From NCBI GenBank assembly GCA_025937895.1, contig JAICQL010000011.1:1-64000 (forward strand): a stretch of 64,000 nucleotides of DNA, in the 5' to 3' direction. Position numbers and translations under genes: made by a program. This document shows, piece after piece, positions 16,261 through 26,397 of this stretch (position 1 is its first letter; each line of letters begins with the position of its first letter). This DNA is from Polyangiaceae bacterium. GTDB taxonomy: Bacteria > Myxococcota_A > Polyangia > Polyangiales > Polyangiaceae. The notes under the pieces were generated by a model. The model did no database searches. It was given only the letters and a program-made list of their open reading frames with translations, and was not told the DNA's origin.

Positions 16261-19200
16261 ATGTTTGAAGAGCATGAGCTTCCCTCGGTTCCGCGGCGGC
16301 ACGTCGGGGCAGAGACGGCCGGCGCGCCCCGGCTCGTGGTGGCCATGGGGGCATCCGCCGGCGGCCTGCAGGCGCTGCAGGAGTTCTTCGAGGCGCTGGA
16401 CGACAGCGCCGGCATGGCGTTCGTCGTCATCGAGCACCTGGATCCTGCATCCAAGAGCCTGCTGCCCTCGATCCTGATGCAGTTCACCACCCTGCCGGTG
16501 AGCGAGCTCAGCGAGGGCCAGGCGCTCAGCGCGGACCACGTCTACGTCGCCCCCGCCAACGCCTTGGTGGAGCTGGACGGGGCCACCTTTCGGCTCAGCC
16601 CGCTGCTCGATTCGGCGCACCGCCGCTCGCCGATCGACGCGCTGTTTCGCTCGGTGGCGCTCGCCTTCGGGCCGCGCAGCGTCGGCATCGTGCTGTCCGG
16701 CACCGGCGCGGACGGCAGCTCGGGCGCACAGCAGATCGCCAACGAGGGCGGGATGACGCTCGCGCAGGCACCCGAGCAGGCCAAATACGACAGCATGCCG
16801 CGCAGCGCGATCGCGACCGGTGTGATCGACCATGTGCTGTCCGCGGCACAGATGGCGCACGAGCTGCTCGCCTACGTCGGCCACGTCGAGGCGCTGGCCT
16901 CGGAGGAGCTGGACCTCGGCACCGCGGAGGCGATCGCGCAGCACCTGCCCGAGATCTGCGACATCCTGCAGCACGCCACGGAGCACAATTTCCGCCACTA
17001 CAAGACCACCACCTTGGTCCGCCGCATCCTGCGCCGCATGCAGGTGCTGCGCCTGGCCTCCACCCCCAGCTACCTCGACCTGCTGCGCGCCCAGCCCGAG
17101 GAGGTGACGCAGCTGTTTCGGGAGCTGCTGATCGGCGTCACCAGCTTCTTTCGCGACCCGCAGGCGTTCGAGACGCTCGCCCGCGAGGTGATCGTACCGC
17201 TGGTGACCACGCGGCGTGACACGATCCGGATCTGGGTACCGGGCTGCGCCAGCGGGGAAGAGGCGTATACCCTTGCCATCCTGGTGCGCGAGGCGCTCGA
17301 GGGCGTCACCAGCCCACCCGCCGTCCAGATCTTTGCCACCGACATCGACGAGCGCGCGCTCTCCATCGCGCGCCAGGGCATCTACCCGCTGGGCATCGCC
17401 GAGCACGTGAGCAAGGAGCGGCTGGAGCGCTTCTTCATCAAGAAGGGCAAGCGCTTCCAGGTCAACAAGGACTTGCGCGAGCTGTGCCTGTTCTCGCCGC
17501 ACAACCTGATCACCGATCCGCCGTTCTCGCGCCTGGACGTCATCTCCTGCCGCAATCTGCTGATCTACTTCGGCCCGCACCTGCAGAAGAAGCTGATCCC
17601 GCTGTTTCACTATGCGCTGCGCTCCAACGGCTATCTCTTCCTCGGGCCGTCGGAGAGCATCAGCACTCACAAAGAGCTGTTCTTGCCCATCGATGCGAAG
17701 CACCGCATCTCGCAGCGCAAGCCCATCACCCTCAGCTCCTCCGCCGTGCTCTCCAGCGCCGCTGCCTACCGCGCCGGGGCGCGGACGCCGGAGCTGAGCG
17801 CGGACTCTCCACCCGACCTGCATCAGCTGATGCAGCGCATCCTGCTGGACGAGTTCGCCCCCAAGGCAGTGATCGTCTCCGAAGACGGCCAGATCCTCTC
17901 GGCCTCCGGTGAGATGGAGCGCTATCTCACCGTCACCGAGGGCACCTTCCAGAATAACGTCATCCGCCTCGCCCGTCCGGGTCTGCGCGTCGGCTTGCGC
18001 TCCGCGCTGACGGACGCCATCAAGATCCGGCGCAAGGTCGTACACGACAAGGTCTCCGTGCAGACGGACTCCGGGGTGCAGCGTGTGCGAGTCACGGTGC
18101 AGCCCATGCCGAAGCTGGGCGATGAGGCCGAGCTCTTCATGGTGGTCTTTCAGGATCTAGGCCCGCTGCTGCCGCGAGACGAGAGCAGCACCGCCCTGAG
18201 CGCAGAGGCCGACTCGCTGATCGAGCAGCTGGAGCGGGAGCTGTCGAGCACGCGGGAAGATCTGGAGAAGAGCATCCAGGATCTCGAGGCCGCTAACGAG
18301 GAGCTGAAGAGCTCCAACGAAGAGCTGCTCTCGATGAACGAGGAGCTGCAGTCCGCCAACGAGGAGCTGGAGACCTCCAAGGAGGAGGTGCAGTCGAGCA
18401 ACGAGGCGCTGGCCAGGGCTCATGCAAACCTCTCGAACCTGCTGACCAGCACCGCCATCGCCACCATCTTCCTGGACGAGAAGCTCAACATCTCCAGCTT
18501 CACGCCCGCGGTGTCCGCCATCTACAACGTGCTGCCCGCGGATGTGGGCAGGCCGCTGTCTCACATCACGTATCGCTCCTCGCGGATGCCCCCGCTGCCC
18601 TCGCCCAGCGCCCTGCGCGCCAGCGATCACGCGCAAGAGGATGATGTGATCACCGATGATGGCTCCTGGTTCCTGCGCCGCTGCCATCCCTACCGCACTC
18701 ATGACGGTAAGGCCGACGGCATGGTCGTCACCTTCATCGACGTGACGAAGCTGAAGCACGCGGAGGCGGCGGCGCGCCGGCACGAGAGCCAGCTGCAGCT
18801 GATCACCGACTCGCTGCCGGTGCTGATCTCGTACGTGGACGCGCACCAGCGCTACGGCTTCAACAACCTGGCCTACGAGCGCTGGTTCGGGGTCTCGCGC
18901 GACTCGATCCACGGCAAACACGTGCGACAGTTGCTGGGCGAAGAGGCGTATCAGAAGGCGCTACCGCGCATTCAGATCGCGCTGGGCGGCAGCCCTGTCG
19001 GCTTCGAGACGGAGCTGCCCCATCGCGACGGCAGCCGGCGTACGATCCGCGCGGAGTATGTGCCCGACAAGTCACCGGACGGTGAGGTGCGCGGGTACTT
19101 CTCGCTCAAGTACGACGTGACGGACGAGCGCCGCCTGGCGCAGTCGCTGGCAGAGGCCAAGAGCCTGGCCGAGAACGCCAGCCTGGCCAAGAGCGACTTC

Positions 19201-20733
19201 CTCGCCAACGTCAGCCACGAGGTGCGGACTCCACTCACCGCCATGCTCGGTTACAGCGAGCTGCTCCAGGCGCACATCACCGACCCGGATAACCTGGCGT
19301 GCATCGAGGCGCTGCGCCGCAATGGCCGCCACCTGGTGGAGATCATCAACGACATCCTCGATCTCTCCAAGATCGAGGCGGGCATGCTCGCCACCGAGCG
19401 GCTGCACATCTCGCCCGGAGGGATCCTGCGCGAGGTGGTGGATAGCTTCCGCGTACGCGCAGCAGAGAAGGGGCTGACCCTCGATCGCATTCAAGAGGGG
19501 CCGCTCCCCGGCACCGTCGAGAGCGATCCCACGCGCCTGCGGCAGGTTCTCTTTAACCTGCTCAGCAACGCCATCAAGTTCACCGATGCCGGTGGCGTGC
19601 GAGTAACCGCGCGCCTGCTGCAGCAGGCGCAGCTGATCGAGATAGCGGTGAAGGACACGGGCATCGGCATCAGCCAGGCGCAGCGGGCAGCGCTGTTTGC
19701 CCCGTTCGCCCAGGCAGACAAATCGATCACACGCCGCTACGGCGGCACCAGCCTGGGGCTGGCCATCAGCAAGCGCCTCGTCGAGCTGCTCGGTGGTCAG
19801 CTCTCCGTGACGAGCGAGGTAGGCGTGGGCAGCACCTTCACGTTCACGTTGCCGACGGGCCCGCTGGACTCTGCCACGCTCTCGGAGGAAGAGGCGGCGG
19901 AGCCCGCCCCGCCCCCCATCCTGCCCGCCTCTCGGCTCTTCGGGCGCCGCGTCCTCGTCGTCGATGACCGGCGCGACATGCGCTACTTGATCCAGACGTA
20001 CCTGGAGGAAGCCGGAGCCGAGGTGGAGGGCGCAGGCGATGGCGCCGTCGCGCTGGAGCGCGCGGCCCGGGCCATCCAGGAGGAGAAGCCCTTCGACACG
20101 ATCATCCTCGACATGCAGATGCCGGTGATGGATGGCTACGTGGCAGCCCCGCGCCTGCGAGAGCTGGGTCACCGGGGGTCGATCATCGCACTCACGGCCA
20201 ACGCCATGAAGGGAGAGCGCGAGCGCTGCCTGGCAGCCGGCTGCGATCAGTATTTTGCCAAACCGGTCGATCGCCTGCGCCTGCTGTACGCGGTGGCGCA
20301 GCAGGGCGCCGCCGCCGGGCTGCCGGGCGAGAGCATCACCGCCAGCGAGGCCGAGCCTCCCACCAGGTATCGCCCGCGCGCGCTGATCGTCGACGACAAC
20401 CTGGACTCACTGGACGTGCTATCCGCGCTGCTGGAGAACGCGGACATCGACGTCACCGCCGCGCGCAATGGCGCCGAGGCGCTGGAGCGCGCGGCCTCCA
20501 CCCACCCCAACGTCGTGATCCTGGATCTGGGGCTGCCCGATGTGGACGGCTACGCGGTGCTCGAGCACCTGCGCCAGTTCGAGAACCTGCGCGCGACCCG
20601 CTTCATCGCCCTCACCGGCAGGAGCAGCAGTGAGGAACTGGCGCGCATGGCGGAGGCTGGCTTCCATCACCAGCTGGTCAAGCCGCCCGACTTCAAGCAG
20701 CTGATCACGCTGATCAAGGCCGCGGTGCAGTAA
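16261..20733 (+). CDS. CheB-CheR-PAS hybrid histidine kinase with two receivers
   Basis: This is a 1490-residue cytoplasmic signalling protein. Domains in order are: CheB methylesterase (about 22-205; Ser32 in GASAGG, His59, Asp151 in GTGADG); CheR methyltransferase (about 215-480; VPGCASGEEAYT, NLLIYFGPHL); a PAS-like part; a long coiled coil rich in EELxSxNEEL repeats (about 655-720); two PAS domains; HisKA (His986 in NVSHEVRTPL); HATPase; REC1 (Asp1284); and REC2 (Asp1422). CheB and CheR would demethylate and methylate receptor glutamates, although no chemoreceptor gene is in the window. Such CheB/CheR-kinase fusions are known in myxobacteria and other bacteria. It stands alone, with a convergent lipoprotein gene downstream. 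The start ATG has only a weak ribosome site. Confidence 0.92.
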   Translation: MFEEHELPSVPRRHVGAETAGAPRLVVAMGASAGGLQALQEFFEALDDSAGMAFVVIEHLDPASKSLLPSILMQFTTLPVSELSEGQALSADHVYVAPANALVELDGATFRLSPLLDSAHRRSPIDALFRSVALAFGPRSVGIVLSGTGADGSSGAQQIANEGGMTLAQAPEQAKYDSMPRSAIATGVIDHVLSAAQMAHELLAYVGHVEALASEELDLGTAEAIAQHLPEICDILQHATEHNFRHYKTTTLVRRILRRMQVLRLASTPSYLDLLRAQPEEVTQLFRELLIGVTSFFRDPQAFETLAREVIVPLVTTRRDTIRIWVPGCASGEEAYTLAILVREALEGVTSPPAVQIFATDIDERALSIARQGIYPLGIAEHVSKERLERFFIKKGKRFQVNKDLRELCLFSPHNLITDPPFSRLDVISCRNLLIYFGPHLQKKLIPLFHYALRSNGYLFLGPSESISTHKELFLPIDAKHRISQRKPITLSSSAVLSSAAAYRAGARTPELSADSPPDLHQLMQRILLDEFAPKAVIVSEDGQILSASGEMERYLTVTEGTFQNNVIRLARPGLRVGLRSALTDAIKIRRKVVHDKVSVQTDSGVQRVRVTVQPMPKLGDEAELFMVVFQDLGPLLPRDESSTALSAEADSLIEQLERELSSTREDLEKSIQDLEAANEELKSSNEELLSMNEELQSANEELETSKEEVQSSNEALARAHANLSNLLTSTAIATIFLDEKLNISSFTPAVSAIYNVLPADVGRPLSHITYRSSRMPPLPSPSALRASDHAQEDDVITDDGSWFLRRCHPYRTHDGKADGMVVTFIDVTKLKHAEAAARRHESQLQLITDSLPVLISYVDAHQRYGFNNLAYERWFGVSRDSIHGKHVRQLLGEEAYQKALPRIQIALGGSPVGFETELPHRDGSRRTIRAEYVPDKSPDGEVRGYFSLKYDVTDERRLAQSLAEAKSLAENASLAKSDFLANVSHEVRTPLTAMLGYSELLQAHITDPDNLACIEALRRNGRHLVEIINDILDLSKIEAGMLATERLHISPGGILREVVDSFRVRAAEKGLTLDRIQEGPLPGTVESDPTRLRQVLFNLLSNAIKFTDAGGVRVTARLLQQAQLIEIAVKDTGIGISQAQRAALFAPFAQADKSITRRYGGTSLGLAISKRLVELLGGQLSVTSEVGVGSTFTFTLPTGPLDSATLSEEEAAEPAPPPILPASRLFGRRVLVVDDRRDMRYLIQTYLEEAGAEVEGAGDGAVALERAARAIQEEKPFDTIILDMQMPVMDGYVAAPRLRELGHRGSIIALTANAMKGERERCLAAGCDQYFAKPVDRLRLLYAVAQQGAAAGLPGESITASEAEPPTRYRPRALIVDDNLDSLDVLSALLENADIDVTAARNGAEALERAASTHPNVVILDLGLPDVDGYAVLEHLRQFENLRATRFIALTGRSSSEELARMAEAGFHHQLVKPPDFKQLITLIKAAVQ

Positions 20734-20752
20734 GCCAGGCGGCCCGACGCTG

Positions 20753-21121
20753 CTAGCTGCCGCCGTCCGCGCCCGAGTCCGGCGTGGGATCGCCGAAGCC
20801 GCGCTCTGCCTCTGCCGCCGCCGCGTCGACCCCGCGTACATACGTGGAGGTAGGGGTCGTGGAGCCATCCCAGTCGATCCGGAACTGCAGCGGGCCCGCA
20901 TCCAGCTCCTCCTCCGGCGGCGGAATCAGCGGATCGGTGCCGGGGGGCGGGTCCGTCACCCCCACCGGCTCTTCCTGGGGCTGCGGCTCCGGTACAACAG
21001 GCTCGTTGCGCCCGCGCGTGCCCTCCTCGAAGCAGCCGGAAACGGCAGCGACGGCGAGCACCAGCAGCGAGCCAGCGAACCGGGCCAAGCGCCCCGAGAA
21101 GAAGGAGGACGAGGCGCTCAT
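20753..21121 (-). CDS. Small Pro/Glu-rich lipoprotein
   Basis: This is a 122-residue protein. A signal peptide with the lipobox AVSGC (Cys30) is followed by a Pro/Glu/Asp-rich linker and an acidic C-terminus ending in ADGGS. No known domain is recognised. The start overlaps the stop of the 1122-residue lipoprotein by four bases (ATGA), so the two are co-translated and may work together on the cell surface. The low complexity means it may be mostly disordered. Confidence 0.7.
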   Translation of the reverse strand: MSASSSFFSGRLARFAGSLLVLAVAAVSGCFEEGTRGRNEPVVPEPQPQEEPVGVTDPPPGTDPLIPPPEEELDAGPLQFRIDWDGSTTPTSTYVRGVDAAAAEAERGFGDPTPDSGADGGS

Positions 21122-24100
21122 TGGGCCACCTGACAGCTCGTCTGCAGGTTCCAGCTGTTCAAGGTCGGTGCGCTCAGCTTGTCGCTGGAGGGCACCAGCT
21201 TCGCTGAAACCCTCACATACTTGGCGTTGAGGTCGCGGCTGTACTTCTTCAAGGTGTCGTGCACCACGACCGAGCCGTTGCGCGTGTCCGGCGTGCCCGC
21301 CCTGGCCACCGCGGACTGACCGACGAGGGCCGTGGGGCCCGTGGCGCTGCTGAACACCAGGGCATCCAGAGGCGCGGTGTCCAGACCCGCCTTGGTGGCG
21401 GCAGCCTGCACATAGAACTCGACCTTCGAGTCATCGGGGGTAGTCGCCGTCCACGACCAGAGCGACCAGAGCGGGACGTAGTCGTCGTCGCAGGTGCCGC
21501 TCATGTCGTAGTCGCGGTTGAAGGCGGCCGTCGTGTACGTGGGCGGGATGACGACGTCTTCGCTGCCTGGCGTATAGTGGCCCGTGGTGATGCTGGCTGA
21601 CGACGTGGACCAGGTGAAGCGATCGAGCAAGACAGTGGAGTCCCACTTGTAGTCACCCGTGTCCCACACGTTGAAGGTGAGCGTGATCTGCTCGCCGGGC
21701 TTGACCGGGGCGGTGGTCGAGAGCCAGCCCGTGCTGCCGCCGCAGATGGAGTCGGACGTCCAGCTGCTGTTGTATGGGTTCTCGCACACCTTGTCGAAGC
21801 CGGAGCCATCGAGCAGCGGGTGCGAGCCCTTGGCCAGGGGCGGCCAGCCGCCGGGGATACCGAACAGGCCGTTGTTCACCGACACCGGGTTACCCGCGGA
21901 GTCGAACGAGATGTTCTTGTTCGCGGCGGTGTTCAGCGCGCCATAGTAGAAGGCCGCGTAGGCGTCGTTGTACGAGGTGCACAACCACTCCGGGTACTCG
22001 GAGGTGAAGAAGTTGAAGTTGTAGGCGAAGGAGTTGGCGTTCGTCGGCGCCTTCAGCACCAGCTTGAGGCCGCAGGAGTCGTAGCCCGCGTCGCCCGACT
22101 TGCAGCCAGCCGCCGAGGGGATGGAGTGCGCGGGCTTGCTGAAGGTCTTGGCGTTGTAGCCATCGCCGTTGGGCACCACGAAGCCCGACTCGCCGGGCAC
22201 TCGCGCCGTGCCCGAGGAGAACACCGACATCCGCTTGCCCTCGGTGGGCAGGTTGCCGCTGCCGAAGCTGCTCTTGATGTGATACTGCATGCCGTCCGTG
22301 CAGGGCGTCACGCCGTCCGCGCGCACGAAGGCGGCGCTCACCACACCCCAGGAGTTGCCGCTCGCCACCTTGCACAGGCCCAGCGCCTTGGCATGTGCCA
22401 TGGCGTCTCCACTGGAAGACAGGCTCGAGTCACAGGTCGTGACCTCATTGTCGGGCGTGCCGTCACAGTTCTCGTCCACGTGGTTACCGGGCAGGTCGTA
22501 GGCCCCGGCGTTGACCGTCGGATCGCACTCGCGGCAGTCGCCTTGCGCCGGGGAGAGGCCGTCGCCGTCCACGTCCACGGTGAGGGTGGGGTCACCGAAG
22601 CACGCCGTGCAGGCGTTATCCTTCGCCGTGTCCACCGAGCACTCCACCTTGCACGTACTGGCCAGCGCTTCCACGCAGTCCAGGGTCCAGCCGGTGGTAC
22701 AGCAAGCGGGCTTGCTCTGACACACCTTGTGCACGCACAGCGAGCTACCTGCCGTCGTGCTCGTGCCGGACACGACCACGTCGTCGATGTTCCAGCCCGA
22801 GACTTTGTTGTTGCTCGAGCCCGAGTAGCTGAAGCGCAGCTGGTTGTTGGCGGCCTTGTACGCAGTGATGTTGTAGTTCATCGTCTGCCAGCTGCTGTCG
22901 CTGACGGCGCCGCTGGACGTGTACAGGGCCACCCAGCTCGAGCCATTGAAGAGCTCGACCTTGCCCACGAAATCGCTGTTGAGGTTCAGCCAGCGACGGA
23001 AGCTGAGCGTCAGATCGCCGACGGAGGCAGATCCATTGAACACCGGGCTGGTCAGGTAGGACGTGGTGCTGCTCGGCGGAACCGTCACCAGCACGTCGTC
23101 CACCTCGATCGTCTCGTCCGAGCTGCTGCTCTGCGCGGTGAAGCGCACCTTGAAGCCGTTCGCCCGCTGGCTGTTGTTCAAGGCAAGGCTGAAGTTTCTC
23201 CAGACGTTGTCGTCGTCCGCCTCCGACGCCCGGCTCAAGATCTGCGACCAGCTAGAGCCGTTGAAGATGTCCACCTTCAGGCCCTCACCATTATCCAGCT
23301 CCGAGTCGAGGAAGTAGTTGAAGCTGAGCGTCGCAGAGCTGTACCCGGCGAGGTTGAGGCCGCTGGTCAGAGTCAGGGTGCAGCCGCTGTCGCAGTTGTC
23401 CGAGTGTGCGACGGGGTTGCCGGTGCCGGGATAGCTGGTACCGGAAGAGTCACGGCTCTCTGCGTCAAACCCCGACTCCGTCCAGCTGTTCAGGTTGGTA
23501 AAGCTCTCGGCGAGCAGCGCAAAGGGCCCGCCGATGTTGCCTCCCAGTACGGTGCCTGCGATCTTGTTGTCGCTGCCGCTGGTGGTGTCCGAGGCTGGAT
23601 CCGCGTTACCCGAGCTGTGGCCGCTGGAGGCTGAGGTGGCGCCGATCTCCCAGTTGGCGCCCGTGGTCCAGCCGCTGGAGCTGCTGAAGTTGTCGGAGAA
23701 GATCGTGGTCGGCACCGTCACCGGCGCTGCGCCGTCGCAGTAGTCTGCCAGCGCCGTGCCCACCCGGCAGATGTGGTGTGCGCAGGAGCCGAGCGCCGGA
23801 TTGGCGGGGTAGGCGCTGTCTTTACAGTCGAAGCCGCTGCTCACGATGCCGGGCACGACGATCGCGTCCGAGCTCGGCAAGGTCACGCCCGTCGGCCCCG
23901 CCACGACGCCCGTGTCGGACGAGAAGGAGAGCCCCGCCGTGGTATCGGTGAAGGTCGTGCACTTGGGATCGCAGGGGTTATTGGCGCAGGGCGACGGCCC
24001 ACCCAGCGCCAGCTTGTCCAGCCCACTGGCGGCGCTGGCACTCTTGATGGTCACCGCGCCGTTGATGATGCACTCACCCCAGGAGCTACCGTCGCAGGTG

Positions 24101-24486
24101 GAGATGCCCTCGCCACACACCACCTGGTCGCCCACGCGGCTGTACACCGTGCCGCATGAGACCTGCTCGCCCGAGCCGGTGCACGGGCACCCCGGTGAGC
24201 TCTCGTTCTCACACAGGCACTGCATGGTGATGGTCGGGTCGCTGTCATCGCAGTCGCTGCCCATCGTGCAGGCAAAGCCATAGCCGTCGCCGTCGCGGTC
24301 CACGCAACCGTTGATGGGGCCGGCGTCCGAGTTGTCAGCGAGCTGCAGATCCGGCGCACCCGGCGCCTTCGGCCGGCCTCCCCCGTCGTCCGAGCAGCTC
24401 AGCGCTCCAGCAAACAGCGCTAGCAGGAGCGGCCCTGGAGCGGCTGCGAGTCGGCGGATCAGGTGGGGTCTCGAGGAGTGTTTCAT
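21118..24486 (-). CDS. Large secreted lipoprotein: MopE-like motifs and choice-of-anchor L domain
   Basis: This is a protein of about 1122 residues with a lipobox in LFAGALSC (Cys31). Near the N-terminus is a calcium-binding-like DRDGDGYG...DCDDSDPT block, as in MopE and myxobacterial surface proteins. Two jelly-roll-like repeats follow (FSDNFSSSSGWTTGANWE; ESFTNLNSWTESGFD). A Cys-rich stretch with DVDGDGLSPAQGDC comes next, then a choice-of-anchor L domain (FNFFTSEYPEWLC), and a C-terminal beta-rich region. It is likely anchored in the outer membrane with the large part outside. I preferred the ATG at 24486 because it opens a clean signal peptide; the frame extends to 24579 over the previous gene. 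It lies 52 bp after the DUF4215 lipoprotein gene and overlaps the next gene by four bases. Confidence 0.8.
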   Translation of the reverse strand: MKHSSRPHLIRRLAAAPGPLLLALFAGALSCSDDGGGRPKAPGAPDLQLADNSDAGPINGCVDRDGDGYGFACTMGSDCDDSDPTITMQCLCENESSPGCPCTGSGEQVSCGTVYSRVGDQVVCGEGISTCDGSSWGECIINGAVTIKSASAASGLDKLALGGPSPCANNPCDPKCTTFTDTTAGLSFSSDTGVVAGPTGVTLPSSDAIVVPGIVSSGFDCKDSAYPANPALGSCAHHICRVGTALADYCDGAAPVTVPTTIFSDNFSSSSGWTTGANWEIGATSASSGHSSGNADPASDTTSGSDNKIAGTVLGGNIGGPFALLAESFTNLNSWTESGFDAESRDSSGTSYPGTGNPVAHSDNCDSGCTLTLTSGLNLAGYSSATLSFNYFLDSELDNGEGLKVDIFNGSSWSQILSRASEADDDNVWRNFSLALNNSQRANGFKVRFTAQSSSSDETIEVDDVLVTVPPSSTTSYLTSPVFNGSASVGDLTLSFRRWLNLNSDFVGKVELFNGSSWVALYTSSGAVSDSSWQTMNYNITAYKAANNQLRFSYSGSSNNKVSGWNIDDVVVSGTSTTAGSSLCVHKVCQSKPACCTTGWTLDCVEALASTCKVECSVDTAKDNACTACFGDPTLTVDVDGDGLSPAQGDCRECDPTVNAGAYDLPGNHVDENCDGTPDNEVTTCDSSLSSSGDAMAHAKALGLCKVASGNSWGVVSAAFVRADGVTPCTDGMQYHIKSSFGSGNLPTEGKRMSVFSSGTARVPGESGFVVPNGDGYNAKTFSKPAHSIPSAAGCKSGDAGYDSCGLKLVLKAPTNANSFAYNFNFFTSEYPEWLCTSYNDAYAAFYYGALNTAANKNISFDSAGNPVSVNNGLFGIPGGWPPLAKGSHPLLDGSGFDKVCENPYNSSWTSDSICGGSTGWLSTTAPVKPGEQITLTFNVWDTGDYKWDSTVLLDRFTWSTSSASITTGHYTPGSEDVVIPPTYTTAAFNRDYDMSGTCDDDYVPLWSLWSWTATTPDDSKVEFYVQAAATKAGLDTAPLDALVFSSATGPTALVGQSAVARAGTPDTRNGSVVVHDTLKKYSRDLNAKYVRVSAKLVPSSDKLSAPTLNSWNLQTSCQVAQ

Positions 24487-24538
24487 GTTTGCTATCGGTT
24501 GGCCGCGCCGGTCGAATCGGGGGTTCCGGCGCGGAGCT

Positions 24539-25990
24539 TCACGGGCTGGCCTCCACGCGACACGCCGCATCGCAGCCATCGCCCGGAGTCAAATTGCCGT
24601 CGTCACAGCCTTCGCCGCTGGTCGGGTCACCGTCCCCGCACACGCCCACGGACATCTCCAGGCGGTAGGGGAACGTGGCCGGAATCGCGGCCGGGCCGGC
24701 CAGCACTCGCACGTAATACGTGCCGGCGGGCAAGCCGCTGGCCACGGCGAGCGAGCACTGCCCGTCTCCCCCGTCGTCGTCGCTGGCCAGCACGGCGTTG
24801 CCGTTGGTGTTGGTGTCAAGGATCTCGACGACGGTGTCTTGCAGGTTCAAGGCGCAGGCGTCGTCGCCCACGCTCACGGTCTGCACCGCCAGGGTGGACG
24901 AGGCGGCGGTCAAGCTCACGCGGTAGAAGTCCTGGTCCCCTTCGGACCCGATGGCCGCGAACCAGGGCGTGAAGTCGAACGTGTCCGCGCGAAAGCGGCG
25001 GTTATTGTTCTCGGACTCCGACAGCTCGAGCTCGCATGCGGAGTCGCAGCCGTCGCCGTCGCTGGTGTTGCCGTCGTCGCACTCTTCCTCCGCATCGCGG
25101 ATGCGATCCCCGCACACCCGCTCGCGAGCGCTGAGCTCCAGCACGTATTCGCCCGCGTCGCCGCTGCTGGCGCCGTCGACCAGGATGAAATAGGTCTCCC
25201 CCGCCTCCGCATCCATGGAGACACGCGTGCGGCCGCCGCAGCCGAGCTCACTCTGCGCTTCCGCGCAGCTGCCGCGCACGCTCACCGTCAAGTCGTGCTC
25301 GCTGATCAGGCGCACGTCTAGCTTGCCGCTCTGGGACGCCGTCAGCTGATACGCGACCTCGCTGCCGCTCGGCGCCGCGGAGCCACAGCTCGACGCCAGC
25401 ACCGCGGCGCGCCCCGCCGTCGTGCCGCTGGTGCTGCTGTTCTCGACCAGCACGGGCGGCTCGTCACAGGCATCCGCGCAGCTGCCAGCGCAGCTCGGGT
25501 CGGCGCAATCGACGAGCTGATCGCCGTCGTTGTCGCGACCGTCCAGGCAGCTCTCCGTTCCGGAGCAGCTCTGCGTGCTGAAGCGGCAATCGCTGCCGCA
25601 GCTCAGCAGCCCGCTGTCGAAGCCGCGCTGGGTGCAGCTCTCCTGGAGCGGCAGGCCCGGATCACACTCCTCACCGGGATCGATCCAGCCGTCTCCGCAC
25701 GTATCAGAGGTGCCGCCGCCGTCGCCCGGCGCGGGCGACCCTCCCCCGTCAACAAGGGTCGTGTCGCCGGCATCACTCGCTGGCCCGGCATCACCTTCGC
25801 CCGGTCCGCCGAGCCCACCGCCAGCGTCGAGGTGCGAGCGCCCCTGGTCCAGGTTGCCGTTGCCGAGCTTGCTGCCAGGGCGAGAGTCGCTCCCACACGC
25901 GGCCACGCCCGCCGCCAGGCAGAGCGCTGGCAGCCAGACTCGGACCACGTTCGGCAGCGATGAGCCCGCGCGCGCGCTCCACCCACTCAT
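24539..25990 (-). CDS. Lipoprotein with DUF4215 cysteine repeats and PPC-like domains
   Basis: This is a protein of about 483 residues. The signal peptide ends in the lipobox AGVAAC (Cys32). After a Gly/Asp-rich linker come CGDGWIDPGEECD, a DGRDNDGDQLVDC Ca-binding-like unit, a beta-rich PPC-like domain, a CGDRIRDAEEECDDGN repeat, a second PPC-like domain, and a final CGDGDPTSGEGCDDGN repeat. The CGDG...ECDDGN...GDGC pattern is the DUF4215 Myxococcus cysteine-rich repeat, a strong taxonomic marker. The ATG at 25990 has GGAG eight bases upstream; an ATG at 26029 also has GGAG. It is the first gene of a three-gene surface-protein run. Confidence 0.8.
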   Translation of the reverse strand: MSGWSARAGSSLPNVVRVWLPALCLAAGVAACGSDSRPGSKLGNGNLDQGRSHLDAGGGLGGPGEGDAGPASDAGDTTLVDGGGSPAPGDGGGTSDTCGDGWIDPGEECDPGLPLQESCTQRGFDSGLLSCGSDCRFSTQSCSGTESCLDGRDNDGDQLVDCADPSCAGSCADACDEPPVLVENSSTSGTTAGRAAVLASSCGSAAPSGSEVAYQLTASQSGKLDVRLISEHDLTVSVRGSCAEAQSELGCGGRTRVSMDAEAGETYFILVDGASSGDAGEYVLELSARERVCGDRIRDAEEECDDGNTSDGDGCDSACELELSESENNNRRFRADTFDFTPWFAAIGSEGDQDFYRVSLTAASSTLAVQTVSVGDDACALNLQDTVVEILDTNTNGNAVLASDDDGGDGQCSLAVASGLPAGTYYVRVLAGPAAIPATFPYRLEMSVGVCGDGDPTSGEGCDDGNLTPGDGCDAACRVEASP

Positions 25991-26397
25991 CGCGCTGACT
26001 CCACTCACCCGGATTCGCCTTTGAACCATGGTCGCTCCAGCACCGCGCGAAGTGTGCGCACGGTGCACCTGTCCCGGCGCTAGCCGCAGAGCAGGTTGCT
26101 CATCAGATCGACCGGTGAGAATGACCCTGGAGCTTTCGATACTTCCTTGCGCCCAGGTGCTGTCGTTGCGTACCGATTCAGCTCAGGGCAGCTACGCGAG
26201 GGTCAGCGCATCTGTCCCACTACCGCCCCTCTTCCGCTCGCGATCGGTGGTGCAGCGCGGCCCGACTCGCTCGAAGTCGAGGCGTTGTGCCACGCTGTGA
26301 CCCTCTGGAGGGCTGCCCAGGCGTGAGTTTGTGACAACCGCGCAGAGGGGCGCTGGTTCTCGTGTGATACCTTCACGTCATCACCTCGGACCGACAG
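25991..26397. other. Divergent intergenic region, 407 bp
   Basis: The region separates the minus-strand lipoprotein gene from the plus-strand PAS kinase, so both promoters should lie here. I see no clear -35/-10 or -24/-12 pair, no RNA gene and no convincing open frame. Confidence 0.5.

Noticed and set aside
16030..18045. 671-codon open frame on the minus strand
   Set aside because: It is antisense to the CheB-CheR part of the giant kinase and has no recognisable motif.
21820..23634. 604-codon open frame on the plus strand
   Set aside because: It is antisense to the large lipoprotein and has no signal or domain.
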